A DNA stretch of 64,000 bases from contig CATLJY010000073.1 in NCBI GenBank assembly GCA_949987705.1, positions 1 to 64,000 of the forward strand, given 5' to 3'. The stretch comes from Thereva unica (Eukaryota > Arthropoda > Insecta > Diptera > Therevidae). Positions 1-11,111 of the stretch are shown here, one piece after another. The number at the start of each line of letters is the position of its first letter. Within the stretch, counting starts at the first letter, position 1. Below the pieces are notes generated by a model. That model saw nothing but the letters and a program-made list of their open reading frames with translations. It searched no databases and was not told the DNA's origin. The translations under genes and the position numbers were made by a program.

Positions 1-373
1 CCTGATTGGAATCAACTTAGTGCCGAGGATAAAACAAAACAAGGTACGTATCAAGACATGTTTATTTTTATTTAGTTAGCTACTAGCTAGCTAACTAGCA
101 AATCCTTCGAGAACAGTCGGCCGACAGTCGGTCTAGTCTGCGCACTCACCACCAGCCCGACGGTTTAGTTGGTCCAGTGTGCGCGCTTACAAGTCCAACC
201 CGACCAAACTATCGGCCGATGGAAAGTCTGTAGTGTGCGGGGGCTCTTATAATCAAAAACTTTTTGATTTTGAATAAAAAAATAAATCTGACCGCCTACT
301 ATTATTCAATTAAGTATCGAAAATGAAAATATAAAACCAGTCATTTTGGACGTCACACTTCATTACTTCATAT
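1..373. other. No recognised gene; short GC-rich repeat block
   Basis: The first 42 bases read open (PDWNQLSAEDKTKQ) and end at CAAG|GTACGT, which looks like a 5' splice site. This could be the tail of an exon entering from the left, but it is too short to assign. Positions 105-245 are GC-rich against an AT-rich background and contain two diverged copies of a block around TGCGCAC and CCCGAC, plus partly complementary GGCCGA motifs. This resembles a decayed inverted-repeat element, but no ends or target duplication could be fixed. Confidence 0.3.
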
Positions 374-868
374 ATGGACATATGTATGTACTTATATACT
401 AAATTCACTAGAAGCATTGGTGTTAATGTTTCTGATGTAGGCGAAATATGCGTTGCTCGTTGCAGTTCCGAGAATGGGCAATACATATTAATGGTTGCCG
501 TTTATATTTCGCCTGGAAAATCTATGAGACAGATACAACAATTTTTATTCGAAAATTTGATGATTTATACAAAAGAAGGTTCTGAAATTCTCGAAAAAGG
601 ATTCGGCGAAAAATATGATAATGTACCGATGATTTTAAGTGGAGACTTCAATATTAACTTTGCAGATGATAAAAATCTACCATTAATTGAATTTTTAAAT
701 GCAAAACTTAATTTAAATATGTCCAATGATCGGAAACTTAGTACTACCAAATATAAAACGACGATCGATGCGGTTTTTACGCGATACTTAGATAAATTTG
801 AATCAAACATTTTCATTTCTTACTTTAGTTACCATAACCCGATTGTATCTTTTTTACAAAAGTGCTAA
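374..868 (+). pseudogene. Helentron-type endonuclease domain (fragment)
   Basis: This 164-codon frame resembles the endonuclease/exonuclease/phosphatase domain fused to the helicase of Helentron (Helitron2) elements. Visible motifs are SGDFNINF (the GDxN metal-binding motif, about residues 89-96), TTIDAVF (about 128-134) and SYHNPIV near the end, where the usual SDH dyad reads SYH. The start codon is arbitrary: no Rep or helicase precedes it and upstream DNA is not open. The domain is normally the C-terminal part of a far larger protein, so this is a fragment and probably inactive. A LINE endonuclease is the alternative, but the spacing and the adjacent Helitron Rep segment favour a Helentron. 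Confidence 0.6.
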
Positions 869-1049
869 TGAAATAGGATGGTCAACATTGCTACAATTAT
901 TACATAATTTAAAAAATAATTCTGAGATATCGGTTGAAGATGCAGCAGCATTAAATTTTATAGAAAAAAGTACACTTAGTAATGAAGACGCAGTTACTTG
1001 TGCTACATATTTTAATAAGTGGGTTAATGTCCTAATCAAAAAGATTTAG
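846..1049 (+). pseudogene. Helitron Rep N-terminal region (fragment)
   Basis: About 68 codons, ending in the stop at 1047-1049, resemble the conserved N-terminal Helitron region that precedes the HUH nuclease. The pattern is a W-x-x-L-[hydrophobic] segment (NEIGWSTLLQLL), an acidic linker, then NEDAVTCATYFNKWVNVLIK, which fits the family's DPVTCARYF-type segment. It is in a different frame from the endonuclease fragment and directly follows it. In intact Helentrons Rep precedes the endonuclease, so the order is reversed and the locus is a rearranged remnant. No helicase motif is present. Confidence 0.5.
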
Positions 1050-1602
1050 TCCTTTCAAGAAATATAGAATTTTGTATTACTTCAAAAGAATCTAATTTCA
1101 ACATCTAAGTTCTAAGTTTTCACTTCTATCGGCAGTCCCTATAACTGCCAATTTTTTTTTGTCTGCAGGTGGATACGGTGCCGTAAATTTTAATTTCTGC
1201 TTTGTACAGAATATAAAAATTTTTCTATTTAAGACCAAAAGTTGAGCCTGAGAAAATTTCAGTAAAAAGTTTTAAATTACATATGGAAGAAGTTTTTATC
1301 ATATAGTATCCCAGGCAATAAAATATTTTGCCTCATCATTAAGATTTGATGTTTAATGATATGGGAAAAGTAAAATAATAATAATAATAATAATTTATTT
1401 TGGAAGTTGTACACAAGATTTTCACCTTTTTTCGTACCTACATATGTATAATTATAATTCAAAGCTTATCATAATCTAGTTTCTATATTTAAAAATAAGA
1501 AAAACAAACTTCAATTAATATTACAGAAAAAACCAGAAAGGACAAAAGGTAAAGGGAGTAAATGTGGAAATAAAGGAGAGCGAAATTTAGAGAAAAGAAA
1601 TA
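1050..1602. other. AT-rich intergenic; 3' tail of the next LINE
   Basis: No gene is visible. Positions 1377-1394 are a (TAA)n run. On the minus strand it follows an AATAAA-like sequence and so probably forms the simple-repeat tail and 3' UTR (1377-1602) of the LINE that begins at 1603. The short frame 1277-1462 on the minus strand is a product of this low-complexity DNA. Confidence 0.5.
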
Positions 1603-3612
1603 CTAGGTAGAAGAAGAGGAAGAAGATAGAAAGAGAGAAACTTGTCTTCTGAAGGCTCTGGCTGTGCCTATTCTTTGAATAGAATTCGGAAGATTATTCC
1701 AGAGTCGGAGGGAGTGCACAAAGAAAGAACGACTACCAATTAGGGAATGATGTGCGGGAATGAGAAATTTAATTGAGCGCAGGGATTGGAGAGGCGTGAG
1801 GAAGTCAGAAAGGTAGGGAGGGCTCTTGGCGTAGAAAGCTTTATGCAGGAGGACCAAAGCCATGATGTCAATAAAGCGAAAGATGCCACAACCCAACAAG
1901 GAGTTTTGGAAACCAGACACATGATCAGATCTTCTCAGGTTGTAAATGAACCTTAAGCAATCATTAAATGCAACTTTGAGACGCTGACGACAGGATGAGT
2001 CGAACGATATGTATATGAGAGACCCGTAGAGAAAGTGTGGCAGGATGAGGGACTTAACAAGCTTGAACCGGATAGATGAGGATAAAAGACTGGAATAGAG
2101 CCAAAGTTTGCGTAATGTTCCATATATCTTTGAGAGCATAAATGAAACGTGTTTGCAACAAGAGAGTTTGGAGTTGATAACAATTCCAAGATTATTGACA
2201 CAGTCAACAACGGAAGCGAAATATTATTGAGTAGAAGAGACGAAACGTTTCCAAGGGACAGAGAGCGACGAGTAAGGAACACAACTTGGGATTTATTAGG
2301 ATTTAATTTAAGGAAATTTAAGGAGCACCATTCATTAATTCGGGATAATGTACTATTGAATTCCGAAATACATTGTTCGATCTGGTTAGGATTACATGAA
2401 GTATACAGCTGGAGATCATCAGCATAAAGATGGAAGGAGCAATTATGGATAACAGTAGGAATATTATTAACATACAGCGAAAAGAGAAGGGGACCAAGTA
2501 CAGCGCCTTGCGGAACTCCAAGGGACACAGGTAGGAATGAGGATACAGCATTGTTAAGGCGAACACATTGAAGCCTATTAAGTAGAAAAGAAGCGAAGAG
2601 TCGAATGGCAGAAGAGGAAAAGTGATAGAGTCGGCTAAGTTTGGAGAGCAGAAGGGAGTGAACCACAGAATCAAATGCCTTAGAGAAATCTAAAAGGACC
2701 AGTACGGCAAAGTCACCAATGTCGAGCGCAGAACGCAAATCAGTCGTTACCTTTAATACTGCCGTTTCACAACTATGGGATCTACGGAAGCCAGACTGAT
2801 ATTTAGAGAGGAGGTTGTTAGACTCAAGATATTGTAGTACTTGTATATAGAGGACTTTTTCAAAGGCTTCGGCGAGGAAAGGAAGAATACTGTGGGACGC
2901 AAATCAGTTATGTCATCGGGAGGCGATTTTTTAGGTACAGGAATCACTATGGCTTTTTTCCATAGCGACGGAACTTGAGAAGTTGTCAAGCAGTAATTGA
3001 AGATATGCGTTATAGTTTCTGCGATTAGTGGCGATAGAAGCTTAAGGAAACGGGGAGATAGATTATCCCAGCCAATGCTATTTGAAGAGATGGAAAGTAA
3101 TATCTCAAGAACTTCAGGTGTGTCAACACAACGAAAACTAAAACCATCAGAACTAAGTAGGTCAAGGGGAAGATCAGAAGAGGAAGTAGGATCAGATGGA
3201 GATTGAATAAAAGATGCATTGAGGAAGTTTACATCAGCATCAAACGGGATGGCCACAGGAGCATGGGTGAACGAAGATTAGACCAGAGTTTTTTAGAATT
3301 TAAATTGGGATCAAGCTTGAGGGAATAATACTCACGCTTTGCAGACTTAACCTTACTGTTGATAAGGTTGCGGAGCAGTTTGTAGTCATTACGGTACCTA
3401 AGTATCCTAGTCCTACGAAAATGTCTGTACATGAACTCACGCTGAATTATTAAGTCGCGGATTTCCCGCGAAAACCAAGGACACGGTAAGGAGGGATAGC
3501 GTCTTCTAGTGATAATCGGTACACATTGGTCATAACCTGATTGAATGAAAGGGGTCAGAATATCAACTTTTGTGTCAACAGAAGTTGTAAAACCATTATG
3601 TAAAACCATTCC
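1377..3612 (-). mobile_element. Jockey/CR1-type LINE, 5'-truncated
   Basis: A non-LTR retrotransposon runs on the minus strand. It contains reverse transcriptase and the C-terminal region but no endonuclease, so it is 5'-truncated, as is usual after incomplete target-primed reverse transcription. The 3' end is marked by an AATAAA-like sequence followed by (ATT)n at 1377-1395. The 5' limit near 3612 is where similarity to the pre-RT linker stops. I could not identify a target-site duplication. Confidence 0.75.
1603..3609 (-). pseudogene. LINE ORF2 reverse transcriptase (broken)
   Basis: Four frames together cover the RT of a Jockey/CR1-type LINE. 3229-3609 is the basic linker before RT. 2753-3256 holds the RT start (SLWKKAIVIPVPKK). 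1953 to about 2870 holds motif A (LLDFSKAFDSV), the GVPQGAVLGP motif and the catalytic YADD box. 1603-2139 is the C-terminal region with LILPHFLYG and LRLWNNLP. Successive segments lie in different frames, so at least three frameshifts have accumulated. This RT would normally copy the element RNA at the target site. Given the breaks, the copy is inactive. Confidence 0.8.
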
Positions 3613-3927
3613 AAGCTAAACTGTCGCACTTTACTCCAAAAGAATATTTTAAAATTTATAACGCACCAGGAATTGCAAGTGCTTTATAAATATAATAAGT
3701 CTTGTGCGCTCTCTTCCACACCAACTAAGAGGTCGAGTACAGGGCGCGTTTTTTTATATCGTGGAGTCCCCGGTAGGCATAATTCACGGCTTTCAATCAA
3801 AAAGATCCTTTCGCATTCAGGCATTGCTTTGGATTTAGGACCTTGGCTATAATGATAGATCCACATAAATATATCATCCTGGAACTGTAAAACAATTGAA
3901 TCCTTCTTTCCAAAATTTACAGACAGC
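3613..3927. other. Unassigned spacer
   Basis: I see no gene here. The minus-strand frames at 3684-3929 and 3874-4056 match nothing I recognise, and the second runs into the 5' UTR of the neighbouring RTE element. The spacer ends at ataacagggaca (3928-3939), the left copy of the RTE target duplication. Confidence 0.4.
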
Positions 3928-4215
3928 ATAACAGGGACAAACGGCTAACAAAGACCTCGGAAAGTGGTGGTACCCGATTTGCCACCTCTGCCAAAACCCG
4001 AGAAAAGTCACTGCAGACGAACACCTAGCAGACCTGTTAGCAAGTCCTAATCCCACCTCCCCGCGGTGCCCACTGGGGTACTTCTTCGGAAGGAGCTAAC
4101 GGGAGACGGGCGAATGGCGAACTCTCTGCGCCACAAAACAGAGTTTTAAGTCGGTTGGGCTGAGGGTTAGCAACCCGCTCCCATAAAAAACACCATTGCT
4201 ACGAATCGGCAAACA

Positions 4216-6616
4216 ATGCCTCGGAACCGGATGGACAACACGACGACGACCTTTGCTTTTCGAACAAGGACACGAATCGGATCATGGAATGTGAGAACAC
4301 TGCTGGCTGAGGGACGGCTGGATGAAGTCCTCAACGAGATGAATCGATATAAAATCAAGATCATGGGACTTAGCGAGACCAGATGGCCCGATGCGGGGGA
4401 ACATATCTGCCCAAATGGTGAGTCCTTTTTGTATTCTGGGAGAAACGAAACTGAAAGCCGTAGGAGTGGCGTTGGTGTAATACTCACCAAAGAAGCCAGG
4501 TCCAGCCTCATTAGCTGGTCACCAGTTTCTGAGAGGATTATTACCGTGCGCCTGCGTACCAGACTAAGAAGTACTACGGTAGTTCAATGCTATGCTCCAA
4601 CTGAAGACGCTGAAGATGACATCAAAGACGAGTTCTATTTGCGGCTGAATGAGGTTTTTCGCTCTATTCCAAGGGGAGACATCATTGTATTAATGGGTGA
4701 CTTAAATGCACAGATCGGCCGTGACAACACCGGCCTTGAACAAACAATTGGAAATCAAGGTCTAAGCCAAGTTACCAATAACAATGGTGAGCTTTTCGTT
4801 GACTTCTGTAGCTCCCACCAACTCATGGAAGGTGGAACTTACTTTTGTCACAAGAAGATACACAAAGAGACCTGGGTATCGCCCGATGGTAGAACGAGAA
4901 ATCAGATAGATCTCGAGGCCGTCAGCCACAGATGGAGAACTATTCTTGAGGCTGTCAAGAGTTTCAGGGGAGCGGATACTGGAAGCGACCACCATTTGGT
5001 TGTAGCAACTATTCGCCTTAAAATCGCCGCAATCAGAAACGTGCAACATGATGCTAGAACCCGTAGACGGTTTAACGTAGACCTTCTGCGGGAGAGCGTT
5101 AAAAAGCGGGAATTTGCTGGAAACCTACAAGAATTATTAAACCAGCAAACCGTTTCTGACGGCACAAATATTGAAGAATTGTGGAGTATGACAAAGGGCG
5201 CGATATTGACGGCTGCGGAAACGAGCATCGGTTATGTCCAAAGAAACCAGCAACACTGGATCTCGAACACAACCTGGCAAAAAATAGAACGCAGGAGAGC
5301 CCTAAAAAATAATGTAAACTCTACAAGCGACCCCGAAAGACGTTACCAACTGGAACGGGAGTACTCCCAATTACACCGGGAGGTAAAGAGAAGTGTCCGG
5401 CGTGATAAAAGGCAGCAGATAAATGAGCTGGCAGAAAAAGCAGAAAACGCGGCAAACACAGGCAACAGTAAGGTGCTGTACTAAATTACTAAACAGCTCA
5501 CGGGAAAGCACTCAACTAAAAAGCATGCCGTTAAGAGTGCGGATGGAAGACTGCTGTGCAGCGACGAAGAGCAGCTCCAAAGATGGAGAGATTACTTCTT
5601 CGGCGCCCTGAATGGTTCATTTACACAGGAACCTCAGGAAACCAGCAACAATGCACAGCCTATAAGAATCACCACCCGAGCCCCATCCAAGACGGAAATA
5701 GTAACCCTATATAACAATTCCAAATGCAGAGTTCTCCATAATGGAAAATTATCCGACAGCTTCGAGGTGAGCTCAGGAGTACGACAAGGATGCCTACTCT
5801 CGCCTTTACTATTTCTTATAGTAATAAATGACATCCTTGTCGGCGCTCTAGATAGTAGAACAGGCGGCATACAATGGGGTTTGTTAGACCGCCTTAAGGA
5901 TCTCGGCTACGCAGATGATATCTGTTTGCTGGCCCACAGACACCAGGACCTCAAAAACATGATTAACAATTTGGCAACAGAAAGTAGTCCAGCAGGCTTT
6001 GCAGGAAATGCGGATACATGCAAACACCATTGAACGGACTGCGCTGAATAACCGTGACGTGGAACTGGTCGATAAATTCTGCTACCTCGGTAGTATTATT
6101 ACCGAAAATGGCGGTGCAGAAGAAGATGTCAGTTCCAAAATAAATAAAGCACGAGGCGCATATGCATGCCTGTTCCGCATATGGAGATCAACGGAGATCT
6201 CAACTAACACCAAATTGCGGCTGTTCAACTCCAACGTAAAGGCAGTACTTTTGTACGGTTGCGAAACATGGAAAGTCACCCAATTCATCACAGGGCGCCT
6301 AAAAGTCTTCGTCAACAGATGCCTGCGTCGTATCCAAAAAATCCGCTGGCAGGATAGAATTTCAAACGAAGAACTATGGCGCCGTGCCGGCCAAGAAAGG
6401 ATAGACTACCGAATCAGACGAAGGAAATGGAATTGGGTTGGCCACACCTTGCGACGCGAAAACGAAAATCTAGCCAAACAGGCCCTCGACTGGACTCCGC
6501 AAGGATCCCGTCGAGTTGGAAGACCTAGGACAACGTGGAGGAGAACCCTACTAGCAGAAGCCGCAACAACTGGGAGATCCTGGTCGGAGCTGAGAGCTGT
6601 CGCGCAAAACAGAGTC
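4216..6616 (+). pseudogene. RTE ORF2: endonuclease and partial RT
   Basis: The ORF starts with an APE-type endonuclease (about residues 15-270). It shows IGSWNVRTL, the catalytic glutamate in LSETRW, GDLNAQIG, NQIDLEAV and GSDHHLVVATI. A stop at 5482-5484 interrupts the frame, which then reopens in the same phase to about 6030. Similarity jumps from the pre-RT segment directly to GVRQGCLLSPLLF and YADD, so RT motif A is missing. A frameshift near 6000 leads to the C-terminal domain (KFCYLGSIIT, LYGCETW, WNWVGHTLRR). The last codons lie beyond the BEL insertion at 16011-16055. Proteins of this type are often auto-annotated as craniofacial development protein 2-like. The copy is inactive. Confidence 0.85.
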
Positions 6617-8306
6617 TGTTTTTTGTATCAAAAAAACTCAGCAAATAAGGAAATCCGGCTCGAAGGACCATATGTTTTTTGTTCAAAGAAAAAAACTACT
6701 TTAAAACAAATGAAAATTATTTGACACCATTTGGCCTCTAGTTACAGCACACACTGATAAAAAGGAACAAAGAGTAAAGTTCACTTTAAAATTATAATTC
6801 ACTTTTATTTGACTAATTCAATTTTAGGTTTTAGATACACAATTCAAAATAACAATATATAATTCATCAATATAATTCACTGAATCAATGTCATTAAATT
6901 TTAACTTTTAAGAGCTTTGCAGTTATTAAGGAAAATAATAAATAAAAATTATAAGAAGGGTTAGTTTATAAGATTGAATTAAAGTTTACTGTATTCACTC
7001 GATGTGAACATCCACTCAAAAAAATGTATATATTATTGATCACCCTCATCAACGGTGTTAGCTAAAATAAACAATCCACTTAATCACCTCAACAACGATG
7101 GAAACTAAAATATCAGATTAATTAAATTCCTCATCCACGTTGATCACTAAAATCACTTCAATTTCAAAGCAGAGAAACAAGTTAAAATATTATTGTAACG
7201 AATCAAGGAAATCGTAAAAAAATCGTTCACCATATCAAATATTATTTATTTAAAGAATAAAAGGAAAATTATGAAATATGAATATTGTATTGTGGTAATT
7301 AAGTACTCACCTGACCTTGAAAGTTGGCCTTGAACTTTAATTTGGTTGCGGACAAAGGGATTGTTAAAATCAAGGTCAAGGGAAAGAGGAATTAGAAATT
7401 ACTGTTCATAGTCTGTTCCCATGAACAAGGAAAAGGAAAGTTGTTAATATTAATTCTCGGTCTATTCCCGAGAATTAAGGAAAAAATTAGTAATAATAGT
7501 AGTTCTCGGTCTATTCCCGAGAACTAAGGAAGATTAGTAAATAGTTGTAGTTCTCGGTCTAATCCCGAGAACTAAGAAAAATTAGGAATAATAGTTCTCG
7601 GTCTATTCCCGAGAACTAAGAAAAATTAGGAATAATAGTTCTCGGTCTATTCCCGAGAACTAAGGAAAAATTTAGGAATAGTTCTTGGTCTATTCCCAAG
7701 AACTTTAAAATGGAGGAAGGAAATATAAAATTGAGGCCAACTTACCCTCGAGGCGCTCGGTATCCAAAGAGAGGAAGATTCATGGGTGCAACGATTTTTG
7801 TTAACTCACTTGAATTCGATTCAAGTGGGGATAGAAATATATAACGGAATGACTGAAGTGATTTTTGTTTGAATAATGCAAGTGGGAATGAAAATTTTAA
7901 TTGTGCATGTGTTGAGGTGAGAAGTGTTACCAGAGTAAATATTTATTCGAGTGAATGTATGAATTTTTGAATGAATGTTCTTAAGAAAAATTTGGTTTCT
8001 TAAAGTTAAATTAGTATTAATGATAATGATGTTAAACGATGCTACTCAATGTCCATGTGATCCAAAGATGATGTAAATTGTTGATAAGTTCTTGATGTTC
8101 CCTTGTTAGAGCTGAATGACCGTGATTGTTGCTACATATGTAATTGCCCAGGAGTGTATGTAATTGCATCTGGTTTCCTAATGCGGCTTTATTTTTCTGA
8201 AATAAAATTATTAATGTGCCCTAAGGTGATATGGTGAACGAAGAAGGAAAAGGAAACATGAAAGATAAACCAGGGAGATTTATATTATGTTGTGAAGAAT
8301 TGAACA
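6617..8306 (-). repeat. BEL 3' LTR (1690 bp)
   Basis: The LTR starts TGTTTTTTG and ends GAATTGAACA on the plus strand. It matches 14318-16005 almost base for base; differences seen are one T in the opening run, single substitutions, and short changes between hairpins 4 and 5. It contains a seven-hairpin array at 7404-7704 and, at 6654-6670, an internal copy of the primer-binding sequence. A polypurine tract directly adjoins it at 8307. Confidence 0.9.
7404..7704 (-). repeat. Seven tandem hairpins in the 3' LTR
   Basis: Seven copies of a 23-27-bp imperfect palindrome (typical form AGTTCTCGG, 7-nt loop, CCGAGAACT) occur at 7404-7426, 7452-7476, 7500-7526, 7548-7574, 7592-7618, 7636-7662 and 7680-7704, spaced 44-48 bp apart. 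Stems vary but still pair: GTTCAT/ATGAAC in copy 1, ATTCTCGG/CCGAGAAT in copy 2, TTCTTGG/CCAAGAA in copy 7. The intervening sequence is A/G-rich. Confidence 0.9.
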
Positions 8307-8320
8307 TACTCCCCCCCGTT
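8307..8320 (-). promoter_or_regulatory. BEL polypurine tract
   Basis: On the minus strand a G-rich purine run, CGGGGGGGAGTA, lies immediately upstream of the 3' LTR. This is the expected priming site for plus-strand DNA synthesis and fixes the minus-strand orientation of the element. Confidence 0.75.
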
Positions 8321-8689
8321 GAAACACTTGGAGTGTTTTAATATGACACTTTGACCTGGAGGAGTTGAAAGCAATCAAGAGTTAAAGAAAAGAGGTTGAA
8401 AGAAATAAGAGTTTTTTTTTTTTTTAAATATCGATGATGAGTTAGTTTAGAGAGAGGAAGTTTTTTTGTAAATTTTACACAAAGAAACGAGAGCAAGGTT
8501 TAAATATTTTAATGGTTGTGATTAAATTTTAATTCAATTTTGGAGGCATTCATATCGACTGGAAATAGACAAACTTTAAGTACTGGTATTTATTGACTGG
8601 GTAGAATATTGTTAGAAAAGTTAGAACATGAGGGTTATTTTGAAGAATAAATAAAATACGAAGAAACATTTGATTTTGGGTTTTCTATG
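8321..8689 (-). other. BEL 3' untranslated interior
   Basis: About 370 bp separate the end of the Gag-protease ORF from the polypurine tract. In a complete BEL element RT, RNase H and integrase would occupy this side. No trace of them is visible, so the pol genes were removed rather than mutated in place. Confidence 0.6.
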
Positions 8690-10519
8690 CTACGTTGGAC
8701 ATCGTTCCTTGCATTGAGACGCTTGTGATGTTTTAACTGCTAACTGTTTGTCCGCTGCAGATGAGTACTTTAAAATGTCCTTGTGTCTTGTTGTAGGTAA
8801 AATATTATTTGTAAAATTTAATGAGTTAACATTGATTAAAGAATTACCTGTGTAGCAAATTGGCTTAGACGAACTAATAAAAACATTACAATTATTAGGA
8901 GATGAAATTATTTTTAATTTAGGTAGGGATTCTGTAGATGTAATCGGCAAGAAATCTGTTTTCAAATCTGCATCTGTTTTATTTGATAACTTAGTTTTGC
9001 CGTTAATTTTATTGCTGAATTTTGTACGTGTAACATTTTTCGAGGACGAGATAGTCTTCTTATCAGCTGTTAAAGGTATAGATAAGGGTTTATTAAGCCT
9101 AGTGGTTGAAACATTTTTAGAATCTGTAACTGGTAGTGGCTTGGGAATGTCCGTGCACACAGGAGCTGTTGATCGTGATGAAGGCAATCCATTTAAGTAT
9201 GGTTGATACGTTTGGGAGAAACCCTTGAAATTAGGTGGACCAAAATTAGTTAGTGTGGTTGTGATTGAATTTTGGTGTTTAGTGGTAATGGGATTAGTGG
9301 AACAATTTTGAATAAAGTTATGAGACTGTTTTCGATTTTCTTTAGAGGATCTTGAAACAAAACTTGAAAAGCAATTTGCAGGGAATGTGTTTAGGGCAGA
9401 TAAATATGAAGATTGCTCTGGTTTTGGAAGTGGGGATATAGCTTCAGGAATTGCTGATTGTATGGTAGATTTTTCACTTCTTGAATTTATTGGTCCGAAT
9501 AAAAGCCAACCAAGTAAGGTATTTTGAGCTGTAGGAGTACCTTTAGGGCCTTTAATTAGGCCATCTAAGATCAAATCTGAATACACATCGGCTCCAAGTA
9601 GTAAGTCAATTTGTCCAGGCAGATAGTATTGGGGGTCAGCAAGATTAAGATTAGTTAAATGAATCCAACCATCTCTCGGAAGTGGAGACGGTGGTAAGAA
9701 ATTTGTGATTGAAGGAACAACTAGGGCCGTCACAGAAAGTTGCTCTTGAGTTGAAAGATCTCTAGGCAGAAAAGAAAATTCTATTTGTTTATGAGCTTGG
9801 GTAATTGGCGTTTCACATACTTCATTAATTGTTACTGAGGCAGGAGAGTCTTTCAGTTGAAGTTGCCTCGCTGTTCTTTCAGTAACAAAAGAAACTTGTG
9901 ACCCCGGGTCGACGAGAGCTCGTAGAGTCACAACACCTGTTTTGGTTGGAACATTTAGCAAGGCAGTGGAAAGAAGGGTTTTAGAGAAACTATTTTTCTC
10001 CTTAGTACAGCAGAACGATTGTGTAGAGAGCAATACCGTAGTTTCGGCATTATTAGGTAAATTGTGCTCACTATTCAAGTTGGGAGCTGATGTCCTTGTA
10101 GAAGTACTTTGACTATTAAAATTTTGTATCTCATTGGAAATTGAATCTTGTGAAAGAGTTCCGTGTAATAAGGTATGATGAGGTTTACCGCATTTTCTGC
10201 ATCTAAACTTACTACAGCAATTTAAAGTGGAGTGAGAATTTGAAAGACATTTAAAACATAACTTGTTTAATTTAACAATGTCATATTTCTGTTGATGAGG
10301 GAGGCTTGAAAATTTAGAACATTCGGATATTGTATGAGATTCTTTACAGCAAATGCAGGTACCGGTCGTCGAGGATGAAGCAAAGTGTGTAAGGAATTTA
10401 GGAGTTGATCCACTATAAGGGCGTTGTTGAGTGTTAATTTTGTGTTCTGAAATAGATTCAAGCATGCGGAAATGCTTCTCGAGAAATTGCTTAAGGCACA
10501 CTGCCCACGGCGTCGTCAT
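8690..10519 (-). CDS. BEL Gag-protease ORF (zinc knuckles + DUF1758)
   Basis: This 609-codon frame has no internal stop. Near the N-terminus there are CCHC-type zinc clusters (CICCKESHTISEC, CFKCLSNSHSTLNC, CRKCGKPHH, about residues 55-120). A retropepsin-like DUF1758 domain follows (about 195-350) with ALVDPGSQVSFV as the active-site loop and LLLGADVYSDL further on. The last 250 residues are Ser/Thr/Asn-rich with no known domain. The apparent start at 10519 lies in the Harbinger end; the true upstream part is at 12771-12853. Length is far below a BEL Gag-Pol, and the protein ends before any RT. It may still bind RNA and cleave itself. Confidence 0.75.
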   Translation of the reverse strand: MTTPWAVCLKQFLEKHFRMLESISEHKINTQQRPYSGSTPKFLTHFASSSTTGTCICCKESHTISECSKFSSLPHQQKYDIVKLNKLCFKCLSNSHSTLNCCSKFRCRKCGKPHHTLLHGTLSQDSISNEIQNFNSQSTSTRTSAPNLNSEHNLPNNAETTVLLSTQSFCCTKEKNSFSKTLLSTALLNVPTKTGVVTLRALVDPGSQVSFVTERTARQLQLKDSPASVTINEVCETPITQAHKQIEFSFLPRDLSTQEQLSVTALVVPSITNFLPPSPLPRDGWIHLTNLNLADPQYYLPGQIDLLLGADVYSDLILDGLIKGPKGTPTAQNTLLGWLLFGPINSRSEKSTIQSAIPEAISPLPKPEQSSYLSALNTFPANCFSSFVSRSSKENRKQSHNFIQNCSTNPITTKHQNSITTTLTNFGPPNFKGFSQTYQPYLNGLPSSRSTAPVCTDIPKPLPVTDSKNVSTTRLNKPLSIPLTADKKTISSSKNVTRTKFSNKINGKTKLSNKTDADLKTDFLPITSTESLPKLKIISSPNNCNVFISSSKPICYTGNSLINVNSLNFTNNILPTTRHKDILKYSSAADKQLAVKTSQASQCKERCPT

Positions 10520-10668
10520 TTGACGAATGCATGCAACCTACAAATGACGTAAGGCATTTTTTGCATATTAGTTATGTCCACGTATCGTCATACAATCGGC
10601 ATTCAAGATACAAAACGTTTCATTTTTATTTCAAGTAGCAACGCGAAAGCACGTCTTGGGTTGGGAAG

Positions 10669-10958
10669 ATGTCAAGTGATGATGAAGATGTGATCATTGC
10701 ATACAACTTTATTAAAAGACGACGAAATAGACGTAGATTGTATTGGCTTCATCCATACATTGAAAGAAATAGAAATTGTAGACTGTTTGTTGCTGCCCGA
10801 GAGCTATCAGAAGATGATTCTGTATTTCAATCATTTTACCGAATGACTAAAAATACCTATCAAAATTTAGTCTCTGTTGTTGGACCATTAATACAAAAAC
10901 GAAATACTGCAATGCGAGACTGTGTCAGTCCAGAAGAAAGGATACTTATAACTTTGAG
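10669..10958 (+). CDS. Harbinger transposase, exon 1
   Basis: The exon opens with MSSDDEDVIIAY and a basic RRRNRRR stretch, then WLHPYIERN and FYRMTKNTYQNLVSVVG, the N-terminal helical region that precedes the DDE domain in Harbinger transposases. It ends at CTTTGAG|GTAAGC, a strong 5' splice site, splitting an arginine codon. Reading through the junction gives a stop at once, so splicing is needed. Intron phase agrees with exon 2. Confidence 0.8.
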
Positions 10959-11111
10959 GTAAGCTATTATTTAAATACATAATCCTACCTAATAACTATA
11001 ACCAGGACATCCTCTTGTATAAAATAAAAAGAAACTATTATAATAGAAAATGTATTATTAAATATTAAAAAAATATATTACATACAAAAGACATGCATTT
11101 TAAAGTACAGA

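Noticed and set aside
1..42. End of a host exon with splice donor CAAG|GTACGT
   Set aside because: Fourteen codons without similarity are too little evidence; kept only as a remark in the first region entry.
4216..5484. Host gene for craniofacial development protein 2
   Set aside because: Such names come from automatic annotation of RTE endonucleases. Here RT sequence and a LINE target duplication show it is a retrotransposon.
7404..7704. Regularly spaced palindromic repeats resembling a CRISPR array
   Set aside because: They lie in the LTR of a eukaryotic retrotransposon, the spacers are similar to each other and A/G-rich, the same array occurs in the other LTR, and no cas genes are present.
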